Shown here one piece after another: positions 1 through 6,825 of a stretch of 64,000 nt of DNA. Position numbers and translations under genes: made by a program. The DNA is from Nitrospirota bacterium (GTDB taxonomy: Bacteria; UBA2233): NCBI GenBank assembly GCA_011620345.1, contig WOZJ01000057.1, positions 165,246 through 229,245 on the forward strand. The letters run 5' to 3'. How positions within the stretch are numbered: the first letter of the stretch is position 1; every line of letters starts with the position of its first letter. Under the pieces are notes generated by a model. It searched no databases and was not told the DNA's origin. It was given only the letters and a program-made list of their open reading frames with translations.

Positions 1-1
1 T

Positions 2-604
2 CCATCAAAAATTCTTGTAATGGGTAGCGTAGCCTATCTCTTGGGCACAATTCCGTTCGGGATCTTGATATCGAGGGCGTTTGGTTCTGATGATCCCCGA
101 CAAAAAGGTTCTGGCAATATCGGGGCTACGAACGTAGCCAGGGTGGCCGGGGTGAAGGCGGGAATCCTCACGCTCGCCCTAGATGCCGGAAAGGCATCCT
201 TAGCCGTCTCGCTTCCTCTAGCCTTTGGGCTTGGGCGGGGGCTTGCGCTTGCTTGCGCGCTCCTTGTCGTCCTCGGCCATATGTTTCCTGTATGGACAGG
301 GCTTCGGGGAGGCAAGGGCATTGCCAGCATCCTAGGGGCGACACTCGTCCTCTCACCTGCTGTGGCGGCTGCTGGGCTCGTCGCGTTTGTGTTGGTTGTC
401 TGGCTTACGCGGTACGTTTCGTTGGGGTCGCTCTTGGCGCTCCTTTCGGGGTTTGCAGCCTCTTGGCTTATGGCACCATCGGATTCTGGCCTCAAGGTAA
501 TCCTTTTCGCTTTCTTCCTGCTGGGAGCCATAAAACACGCGCCAAACATTAGGAGGCTTGCCAATGGGTGCGAGCCCAAGTTTCGGACAGGTTCGAGGGC
601 CTAG
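2..604 (+). CDS. plsY: PlsY, acyl-phosphate:glycerol-3-phosphate acyltransferase (5' end outside window)
   Basis: PlsY is a polytopic inner-membrane enzyme that moves an acyl group from acyl-phosphate to glycerol-3-phosphate, the first committed step of phospholipid synthesis. The signature GSGNIGATNVAR follows the first hydrophobic segment, and the second conserved loop GLRGGKGIA is also present; several more membrane segments follow. The first ATG in frame is at 20, but it has no Shine-Dalgarno sequence and the frame stays open to the left edge with hydrophobic codons. The true start is therefore probably just upstream of the window. The ferredoxin-like gene begins one base after the stop, so the two are likely cotranscribed. 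Confidence 0.9.
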   Translation, partial: PSKILVMGSVAYLLGTIPFGILISRAFGSDDPRQKGSGNIGATNVARVAGVKAGILTLALDAGKASLAVSLPLAFGLGRGLALACALLVVLGHMFPVWTGLRGGKGIASILGATLVLSPAVAAAGLVAFVLVVWLTRYVSLGSLLALLSGFAASWLMAPSDSGLKVILFAFFLLGAIKHAPNIRRLANGCEPKFRTGSRA

Positions 605-605
605 A

Positions 606-890
606 ATGCCCAGGGTATTCTTTGAGGGGCTAGAGCGTTGCATCGAGGTGGAGTCCGGCACGACACTCTTAGAGGCGGCAGAACGGGCGGGAGTTGCCCT
701 CCATCCCGATTGCCGCTTCGGCTGGTGTGGCTCGGATCCGGTAGTTCTTGTCGAAGGGGAGGGGCATGTAAGCCCCCAAGACGAGGACGAGGCAGAAAAC
801 ATCGCGTTCAACCACTTTCCAGAAAGCGTAAGGATGGCCTGCGTGACAAAAGTTTATGGCGATGTTCGAGTCCGCCTTTTTAACCTCTAG
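606..890 (+). CDS. [2Fe-2S] ferredoxin-like protein with Asp in place of one Cys ligand
   Basis: This is a 94-residue protein with the plant-type ferredoxin fold signature: a beta-rich N-terminus, then C36-X4-C41-X2, and a distal C79 in RMAC. A normal member would have a third cysteine at position 44, but the sequence reads CGSDP, so Asp44 occupies that ligand position. It starts at ATG 606, one base after the plsY stop. I infer an electron carrier or a degenerate Fe-S protein; whether Asp44 ligates iron cannot be told from sequence. I recall related proteins with a CG-x-DP motif, so this may be a real subfamily rather than decay. Confidence 0.7.
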   Translation: MPRVFFEGLERCIEVESGTTLLEAAERAGVALHPDCRFGWCGSDPVVLVEGEGHVSPQDEDEAENIAFNHFPESVRMACVTKVYGDVRVRLFNL

Positions 891-893
891 TCC

Positions 894-1685
894 CTATTTG
901 CCCTTGAAGTCAGGCTTGCGCTTTTCCAAAAACGCCATAGGCCCCTCGATCGCATCCTCCGAAGCAAACACCCGAAAGCCGTACTCGAGTTCCTTGTCAA
1001 ACGCCTCCCGCAATTCTAACCCCAAGCACTCGTAAACAGACCGCTTGATCATCTGGACGGCGAACGGGCCGTTCGCCTTAATTCGCTCGAGGTAGTCCTC
1101 GGCCTCATCCATAAGGTTTTCATGCGTGACCACCTTGTTCACGAGCCCCATACGGCACGCCTCCTCTGCGCGGATCTTCCGGCCTGTAAGCAGGATGTCG
1201 AGTGCATGGCAAAGGGGGATTTGCCTAGGCAGCCTGACGGTCGAGCCGGCCAGTGGGAACAGCCCCCAGCGGGGCTCTTGAAGCGCGAACACGGCCCGCT
1301 CGGAAGCAATGCGGATATCCGTGGCGAGCAACATCTCAAGCCCGCCCGCGATGCAATAACCGTTGACCGCCGCGACGATCGGCTTGCTGAGCGTCCTGCC
1401 CCGTAAGAGCGCGTTGGGCATTGTTTCTGTAAGCTCCTTTGGAAGGGCGCTCTCTTTACGAACTGCCGAAGTGGCGAGGGGGATGAGCTCGCCAAGGTCC
1501 GCTCCCGAACAAAAGCTGTCTCCCACCCCTGTAACGAGTGCTACGCGAACAGCCTCGTCCGCCTCGATGTCGTCCCAAGCTTGAGCAAGTTCCGTTAGCA
1601 TTCCCGGGGTGAGCGCATTCTTGGCACTGGGACGGTTAAAAACGACCCTTGCGACCCCGTTCAGCTTGCTGTAGAGAATGTTCAC
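894..1685 (-). CDS. Enoyl-CoA hydratase/isomerase (crotonase) family protein
   Basis: This 263-residue crotonase-fold protein has the oxyanion-hole segments SFCSGADLGEL and AVNGYCIAGGLEML. The first catalytic-type glutamate (E in QEPRWG) aligns with crotonase Glu144. The position of the second (Glu164) reads Asp in LDILLTG, so simple hydration is not certain and an isomerase or other crotonase chemistry is possible. It starts with GTG, three bases after the stop of the upstream MaoC-like gene, with GAGGAT as a likely ribosome site. The pair suggests CoA-thioester (fatty or aromatic acid) metabolism in the cytoplasm. Confidence 0.85.
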   Translation of the reverse strand: MNILYSKLNGVARVVFNRPSAKNALTPGMLTELAQAWDDIEADEAVRVALVTGVGDSFCSGADLGELIPLATSAVRKESALPKELTETMPNALLRGRTLSKPIVAAVNGYCIAGGLEMLLATDIRIASERAVFALQEPRWGLFPLAGSTVRLPRQIPLCHALDILLTGRKIRAEEACRMGLVNKVVTHENLMDEAEDYLERIKANGPFAVQMIKRSVYECLGLELREAFDKELEYGFRVFASEDAIEGPMAFLEKRKPDFKGK

Positions 1686-1688
1686 GGA

Positions 1689-2105
1689 TTATCCTCGGAT
1701 GATGAGCGTTGCCTTCGAGATGACGACCGGATCGTTCGTATGTTTGTCTCTAGCCTCTGTCTCAAGAACGATGAGCTTCATTGGCCCTGTTTTTCCCTCT
1801 TTTTCGGAGACATCCGCGATGCGCGAGGTGCAAACGAGCGTATCGCCGGCCTTGATCGGCTTGAAGTAAACATACTCCTGCTCTCCGTGCAGTAGCCTCA
1901 AGAAATCAATGTTCAACTCGGAAAGCAGGTCGATCGGGAATCCGAATGTGGTCGGAAACGTCGGAGGAGCGTAAAGGGTTCCGCCGGAATCATCGGAGAA
2001 TAGTGGGTTAGCGTCTTGCAAGGCTTTAGCAAAAGCCTTTATGCGGTCTGCTTCGATGGTCACTTCGTAAGGTTTGCCGGCCCTTCCGATGATGCTTGCA
2101 TCCAT
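1689..2105 (-). CDS. MaoC-like / FAS1-type hot-dog dehydratase domain protein
   Basis: This 138-residue single hot-dog protein resembles the N-terminal dehydratase half of MaoC-like enzymes. It has an opening helix with KALQDANPLF, then APPTFPTTFGF, and the HGEQEYVYFKPIKAGDTL strand typical of the family. Such proteins act on acyl-CoA or acyl-ACP thioesters as hydratases or dehydratases, often as heterodimers. I chose ATG 2105 over the longer ORF (start 2234) because GGAAGG lies just before it and the extension has no family-like sequence. It is the first gene of a two-gene minus-strand operon with the crotonase. Confidence 0.75.
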   Translation of the reverse strand: MDASIIGRAGKPYEVTIEADRIKAFAKALQDANPLFSDDSGGTLYAPPTFPTTFGFPIDLLSELNIDFLRLLHGEQEYVYFKPIKAGDTLVCTSRIADVSEKEGKTGPMKLIVLETEARDKHTNDPVVISKATLIIRG

Positions 2106-2234
2106 TGTGTTTCCTTCCTCTTCTACTTGGTTTTTCCCATAAAAAAGCCCATTTTGCCCAAACATACCATAGAATATGGTTGCTTTGAAAGGGCATCTTT
2201 CAAAGCCATCCTCCGTTGCTTTCTGATCAAACAC

Positions 2235-2264
2235 TTGATGGAATGGTATTTTGTTGTGTAGGAT
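2235..2264 (+). promoter_or_regulatory. Candidate sigma70-type promoter for the TRAP operon
   Basis: TTGATG and TAGGAT are separated by 18 bp, about 57 bp upstream of the tatT start, in the gap divergent to the MaoC-like gene. This is a by-eye match only. Confidence 0.4.
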
Positions 2265-2320
2265 GGATGGCGAGGAGTTTTTCTATCCAGGGTCAGGTAG
2301 ATGCAAAAGGAGGTTGTCCG

Positions 2321-3184
2321 ATGAAGTGGTTCCGAGTGTGTACGGCGGGTATCCTTGTGGTTGGAATGGCAGGATGCGGATTTATAGAGCGAAAAGGCGT
2401 AGACACGGCCACGCCGCTGCTTTCTCGCACAGTAGACAACATGATGCGCCTAAAAAGCGCTAGGTTGGCAGAAAGTGGGCTACCTTCTCAAATTCTGCTC
2501 ATTTCGGCGCTCGTGGAGTTCACCCCAAACAATCCACGCCTCTTAACGATTGCCTCCCAGGCGTACGCCTCCTACGGACTCATGAAGGAAGATGCGGATC
2601 CAAATTACGCCTCCGAAATCTATCAGATCGGTAAAGAGTACGGGTTCCGGGCGCTCAAGCAAAACGGCAAGTTTGAAAAAGGCCTAAAGGAAGGCAAAAA
2701 ACCCCACGAAATGGTCTCGTATTTTGGCAAGAACGACGTGCCGACGCTGTTTTGGGCGGCCATGAACTGGGGGCAGTACATCAACATGCACAAGAGCGAC
2801 CCCAAAGCGTTGGTAGAAATCCCAGGCGTGATCGCATTCATGGGGCGATGTATCGAGCTAGATGAAACCTACTACTACGGCGGCCCGCACCTGTTCTTTG
2901 CCGCTTACTACGCTGGACTTCCGCCAATCATGGGAGGAGGAGCGAAGAAATCGATCGCAAGCTTCAAAAAATCCATTCAGGTTTCGAAGGGCAAGTTCCT
3001 GTTGCCTTACGTGTTCTACGCGCGATACTATACGACGCTCGTCAAGCGCGAAGACTTGTTCGAAAAGACGCTGCAAAAGGTTCTCGACACGCCTTCGAAC
3101 GTCTTACCGGAGGCCTACCTTGCCAACGAGATCTCGAAGAGCAAGGCAAGGTTCTACCTCGAGCACAAAGAGTTGTATTTCTAA
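2321..3184 (+). CDS. tatT: TRAP-associated TPR lipoprotein TatT (TPAT family)
   Basis: This is a 287-residue lipoprotein. The N-terminus has a short hydrophobic signal ending in GMAGC, a lipobox. The body is all-helical, with repeated alanine/tyrosine-rich helices such as TIASQAYASYGL and LFFAAYYAGLPP. It matches the TatT component described for Treponema pallidum Tp0956, a periplasmic TPR protein that associates with the TRAP binding protein. The start at ATG 2321 is fixed by AAAAGGAGG nine bases upstream; the ORF-track start at 2216 is not needed. It leads tatT-dctQ-dctM-dctP, so it probably helps deliver a hydrophobic or organic-acid ligand to this transporter. Confidence 0.85.
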   Translation: MKWFRVCTAGILVVGMAGCGFIERKGVDTATPLLSRTVDNMMRLKSARLAESGLPSQILLISALVEFTPNNPRLLTIASQAYASYGLMKEDADPNYASEIYQIGKEYGFRALKQNGKFEKGLKEGKKPHEMVSYFGKNDVPTLFWAAMNWGQYINMHKSDPKALVEIPGVIAFMGRCIELDETYYYGGPHLFFAAYYAGLPPIMGGGAKKSIASFKKSIQVSKGKFLLPYVFYARYYTTLVKREDLFEKTLQKVLDTPSNVLPEAYLANEISKSKARFYLEHKELYF

Positions 3185-3195
3185 GGGAGCACCGG

Positions 3196-3732
3196 ATGCG
3201 CTGGATAGAGAAGCTAAACGGCATCGTTGCGCAGTTCGAGACGTTCATTTTAATCTTGCTGCTAAGCGTCATGGTGCTTCTAGGGTTTTTTCAGGTAATC
3301 CTGAGGGATTTCTTCTCTTACGGGTTTACCTGGACAGATGAGCTTTTAAGAAACCTCGTCCTTTGGAGCGCGCTCATGGGAGGCTCGCTCGCAACAAAGG
3401 CGGGAAGGCACATCAACATCGACATTATTACCCGGACCCTCCACGGCAGGAGTCGGGCCATGGCGGAGGTTCTGGTAGATTCGGCCTCGACTGTCGTGTG
3501 TCTCTTCTTGCTCAAGGCTTCGCTCGATTTTGTCCGGATGGAACGGGAATTCCCCCAGGCCTCGATGTTCTTCGGCATGCCTGTTTGGGCGTTCGAGGTG
3601 ATCTTTCCCGTCTTCTTTCTGCTTTCTGCGGCGCGCTTCCTCGTTCATGCGATGGATGGCCTTTCAGCGGTGGTTACAGGAAGAGAGCTCAAGGGAGGGG
3701 TTGTGGCCCACGATTTTAAGGTGGGAGGTTAG
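3196..3732 (+). CDS. dctQ: TRAP transporter small permease subunit (DctQ)
   Basis: This 178-residue protein has four hydrophobic segments, the topology of DctQ. The family feature of an aromatic-rich loop after helix 1, with WTDELLRNLVLW and then KAGRHINID, is clear. DctQ pairs with DctM in the inner membrane and is needed for Na+- or H+-coupled uptake. It begins 11 bp after tatT and ends three bases before dctM. Confidence 0.9.
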   Translation: MRWIEKLNGIVAQFETFILILLLSVMVLLGFFQVILRDFFSYGFTWTDELLRNLVLWSALMGGSLATKAGRHINIDIITRTLHGRSRAMAEVLVDSASTVVCLFLLKASLDFVRMEREFPQASMFFGMPVWAFEVIFPVFFLLSAARFLVHAMDGLSAVVTGRELKGGVVAHDFKVGG

Positions 3733-3735
3733 GCC

Positions 3736-5052
3736 ATGATTGAGGCCGTTGTCGGAATCGGAGCTCTCGTCCTCATCCTTATGGGGCTTCCTTTGTTCGT
3801 TGGGTTTGGACTGTTGTCCATCCTGTGCTACCACTACATCGCCCAGATCGAAATCGCCAGCATGATTGCGGAGTTTTACCGATTTGTTGGCGCCCCTGGG
3901 GTCATGGCTATCCCGTTGTTTACGTTTTCCGGCTACCTCCTTGCCGAATCGGGGGCGCCCAAAAGACTCGTCGAGGTCTCCCAGGCGTTCTTTGGATGGA
4001 TGCCGGCCGGGCTTGCGATGGTCTGCCTCATTTCTTGCTCTATCTTTACCGCGCTCACGGGTGCCTCCGGCGTGACGATCATCGCGATCGGCGGGCTTTT
4101 GTTCCCGGCGCTCATTGAGGCCGGCTACAAAGAAGAGTTCAATTTGGGGCTTCTCGTCTCGAACGGCTCGCTTGGGCTTTTGTTGCCGCCATCTTTGCCC
4201 GTGATCATCTACGCGCTTGTGGCAAAGGTTGACGTGGAGCAGTTGTTTGTCGCGGGGATTCTGCCCTGCCTCCTGTTAATCGCCCTTTTGTTTGCCTATG
4301 TATGGTTTCGTTCTGCAAAATGGAATATTCTTTCCCAGCCGTTTCACTTGAAGCATTGCTACGAATCGCTTTGGCGGGCCCGCTATGAAGTTCCACTGCC
4401 CTTCATCGTGATCGGCGGCATCTACTCGGGCTTGTTCACGGCTGCCGAGGCGGCCGCCATCACGGCCTTCTACGTCCTTGTCGTGGAGGTTTTGATTTTA
4501 CGGGATATTCCCCTCCGGAAGCTGTTTAGCATCATGCAGGATGCGATGATGATGGTCGGAGCGATCATCGCCATCCTTGGGTTGGCGCTGGCCTTAACGA
4601 ATTTCATTATTGACCAGCAGATTCCGATGAAGCTGTTCGATTACTTAAAAACGGTGCTTCCCAACCGCTACGCGTTCTTGATCGCGCTCAACGTGTTTTT
4701 GCTGATCGTGGGCTCCTTGATGGACGTCTTCTCCGCTATTGTCGTCACAGTGCCGCTGATCGTCCCGATCGCTCAGCAGTTCGGCGTGGATCCGATCCAT
4801 TTGGGGGTCATCTTTTTGGCAAACCTTGAAATCGGCTTCATTACCCCTCCCGTGGGGATCAACCTTTTTATATCAAGCTTTCGGTTCAACCGGCCTATTA
4901 CGGAGCTCTACCGTGCGAGCCTGCCGTTTCTGCTCGTTTTGATTGTTGGGCTCCTTATCATTACTTACTGGGAGAGCTTGAGCTTGTTTCTCCCGGAAAT
5001 TTCGGGCATGCGGGCCCATGACCTTCCCGCCTATTTGCGAGGCGTGAGGTAG
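3736..5052 (+). CDS. dctM: TRAP transporter large permease subunit (DctM)
   Basis: This 438-residue polytopic protein has about 12 hydrophobic segments and typical DctM features: FALTGASGVTIIAIGG reads here as TALTGASGVTIIAIGG, then LLLPPSLPVIIYA, and near the C-terminus FITPPVGINLF. It is the ion-coupled translocating subunit of the TRAP transporter. It follows dctQ by three bases. Full length for the family. Confidence 0.93.
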   Translation: MIEAVVGIGALVLILMGLPLFVGFGLLSILCYHYIAQIEIASMIAEFYRFVGAPGVMAIPLFTFSGYLLAESGAPKRLVEVSQAFFGWMPAGLAMVCLISCSIFTALTGASGVTIIAIGGLLFPALIEAGYKEEFNLGLLVSNGSLGLLLPPSLPVIIYALVAKVDVEQLFVAGILPCLLLIALLFAYVWFRSAKWNILSQPFHLKHCYESLWRARYEVPLPFIVIGGIYSGLFTAAEAAAITAFYVLVVEVLILRDIPLRKLFSIMQDAMMMVGAIIAILGLALALTNFIIDQQIPMKLFDYLKTVLPNRYAFLIALNVFLLIVGSLMDVFSAIVVTVPLIVPIAQQFGVDPIHLGVIFLANLEIGFITPPVGINLFISSFRFNRPITELYRASLPFLLVLIVGLLIITYWESLSLFLPEISGMRAHDLPAYLRGVR

Positions 5053-5097
5053 GCCATGCGACGTATAGGAACTAACCGTTCAAAAAAGGAGGGTGCG

Positions 5098-6114
5098 ATG
5101 AGACAGGTTTACAAAACTCTTGCCGTTTTGCTCACGTTTTTTGTCGGGTGTTTGGCGCTTTTTTCCCCAGGCCCAGCGCTAGCTCAAGAAGAAACCTACG
5201 AGATCAAGGTGGCCACGCTGGCCCCTGAGGGGACGGACTGGATCGACGTGGCCAACATGATCAAGCGCTACATGGAAGAAAAGAGTAGTGGAAGAGTAAA
5301 GGTATTGATCTATGCGGGCGGTGTCATGGGAGACGACCCGGACGTAATCCGGAAGATGAGGTTGGGGCAGGTTCAGCTTGCCGGGTTCTCTGGGCACGGC
5401 ACGCATCTGTGTGCGCCCGAAATGGCCTTAATGGAATTGCCCTACATAGTCGATACCGAGGCCAAAGTAGATGCGCTTTACAAGCAAATGAACCAGGAAT
5501 TTAAAGGGTTTTTTGCCAAGCACGGGTTTCGGCTGCTCTATCTCGTTCGTGAGGGCTACAACCAGCTCTACACTCAGATTCCGATCCGTACGCTGGAAGA
5601 CATGAAGAAGATCAAGCCCCATATGTGGACAGGAAAGGTCGAGGAACTAACCTTCAATGCCCTCGGCTCCAGGCCTCAGGCCATCGGTGCCGTAGAGAGC
5701 GTGCCCGCTATGCGCGCCGGCATCATCAACGCGCATTTTTCGCCCGCGCTTTGGGAGCTTGGCACGCAGCTTTTTACCATCGATAAGTATATTAACTTTC
5801 CCACCATGCGCTACCATCCAGCCTCGCTCGTCGTCGCCGAAAAGGCCTGGCAGCGCTATCCCAAATGGGTGCAGGACTTAGGCGTTGAGGCCTGCGAAAA
5901 GTACGGGCCCATCCTCTATCAAAAAGCGAAAGAGGGCGAGGTGAAATCGATCAAGGCGTTTGAAGAGTACGGGATGAAGCTCGTCAAGCTTAGCCCTGAA
6001 GAAGAACGGCCTTTTCGTGAGGCAACGAGGCCCATATGGGATAAGCTTGCTGGTGACGCCTACCCTAAAGATGCCCTCGGTAAGGCACTCGCTATTCTGA
6101 AAACGGTGAAATAG
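5098..6114 (+). CDS. dctP: TRAP transporter substrate-binding protein (DctP family)
   Basis: This 338-residue periplasmic binding protein has a clear signal peptide ending GPALAQE, followed by the DctP opening YEIKVATLAPEGTDW. Later segments RMRLGQ-like (KMRLGQVQLAGFSG) and MWTGKVEE fit the family. The start is placed at ATG 5098 because AAGGAGGG sits five bases before it; the ORF-track start at 5056 adds a non-signal extension. The ligand is unknown. The partner TatT suggests an unusual ligand, but the family alone (organic acids) does not settle it. Confidence 0.88.
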   Translation: MRQVYKTLAVLLTFFVGCLALFSPGPALAQEETYEIKVATLAPEGTDWIDVANMIKRYMEEKSSGRVKVLIYAGGVMGDDPDVIRKMRLGQVQLAGFSGHGTHLCAPEMALMELPYIVDTEAKVDALYKQMNQEFKGFFAKHGFRLLYLVREGYNQLYTQIPIRTLEDMKKIKPHMWTGKVEELTFNALGSRPQAIGAVESVPAMRAGIINAHFSPALWELGTQLFTIDKYINFPTMRYHPASLVVAEKAWQRYPKWVQDLGVEACEKYGPILYQKAKEGEVKSIKAFEEYGMKLVKLSPEEERPFREATRPIWDKLAGDAYPKDALGKALAILKTVK

Positions 6115-6132
6115 GTTAAACTGAAAAAGAGC

Positions 6133-6209
6133 GCGCCCGTAGCTCAGGTGGATAGAGCACCGGATTCCGGTTCCGGGTGTCGGGGGTTCGAATCCTCTCG
6201 GGCGCGCCA
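6133..6209 (+). tRNA. tRNA-Arg (anticodon CCG)
   Basis: The 77-base cloverleaf has acceptor GCGCCCG/CGGGCGC, D-stem GCTC/GAGC, anticodon stem CCGGA/TCCGG with loop TTCCGGT (anticodon CCG), T-loop TTCGAAT and an encoded CCA end. Confidence 0.96.
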
Positions 6210-6671
6210 ACTTGCCATTAAGAAGGGTTTTCTCTTCTTTTTGCCCCCGCAAGGCCAAAACCTCGAGACGGTAGCCGCTAATGCATAACCGTGGGATGTG
6301 CAACGCGCCCTAGAGCCCTTTCATCCGCCAAAGAACGGCTACGCTGTGCGATATGCTGTCCTGTTGTCCATCTTAAGCGAACACCAAGGGCCTATTGAGC
6401 ATGGAAGAGGCTTGAGCGCGCCGTACCCTCCCATACGTCGTAGAAGCCTAGGTTTTTAATCAATGTCTTTTCTCCTGCCGGCCGGGAATCGGGCCCTAAG
6501 CTGACTTCGTCGCACCCTTCGCCCGCATGGAGAGGTTGGTAGGGCTTTTCCATGCAACGCCCGCCCGCGCTGAAGCTTTATCGCCTAGCGTGCGAAAGAC
6601 TTTTTTGGGGGCTCTAGGGAGCAAATAGGCTTCATTAGATGGACATCTTGGCGGGACGAAAAGATAAATGC
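6210..6671. other. Gene-free gap between tRNA-Arg and tRNA-Leu
   Basis: No convincing ORF, repeat or RNA is visible in these 462 bases. A weak hairpin (AAGAAG / CTTCTT followed by T's, 6220-6242) could end tRNA-Arg or the TRAP operon transcript. I see no integrase, direct repeat of the tRNA end or other mark of an inserted element. Confidence 0.6.
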
Positions 6672-6758
6672 TGGTGCCGGAGGCCGGGATCGAACCGGCA
6701 TGGAGTTACCCCCGCGGGTTTTTGAGACCCGTGCGTCTGCCTATTCCGCCACTCCGGC
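6672..6758 (-). tRNA. tRNA-Leu (anticodon CAA)
   Basis: The 87-base class II tRNA reads on the minus strand with acceptor GCCGGAG/CTCCGGC, anticodon stem CGGGT/ACCCG and loop CTCAAAA (anticodon CAA), a long variable arm, T-loop TTCGATC and an encoded CCA. Confidence 0.95.
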
Positions 6759-6825
6759 TAGCATGGTCTATGGGGTAGTTAGGATACCATAACTTCTTAA
6801 GGCTTTGCTAATCCGCTATTGCACC

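Noticed and set aside
34-579. 181-residue minus-strand ORF opposite plsY
   Set aside because: It is an antisense shadow of a clear family member, with no ribosome site or family features.
5878-6303. 141-residue minus-strand ORF over tRNA-Arg
   Set aside because: Its middle (ARPRGFEPPTPG) is simply the translated antisense of the tRNA, and the rest is antisense to dctP.
6210-6671. Possible integrated element between the two tRNA genes
   Set aside because: No integrase, no repeated tRNA 3' end and no ORF of note; it seems to be plain intergenic DNA.
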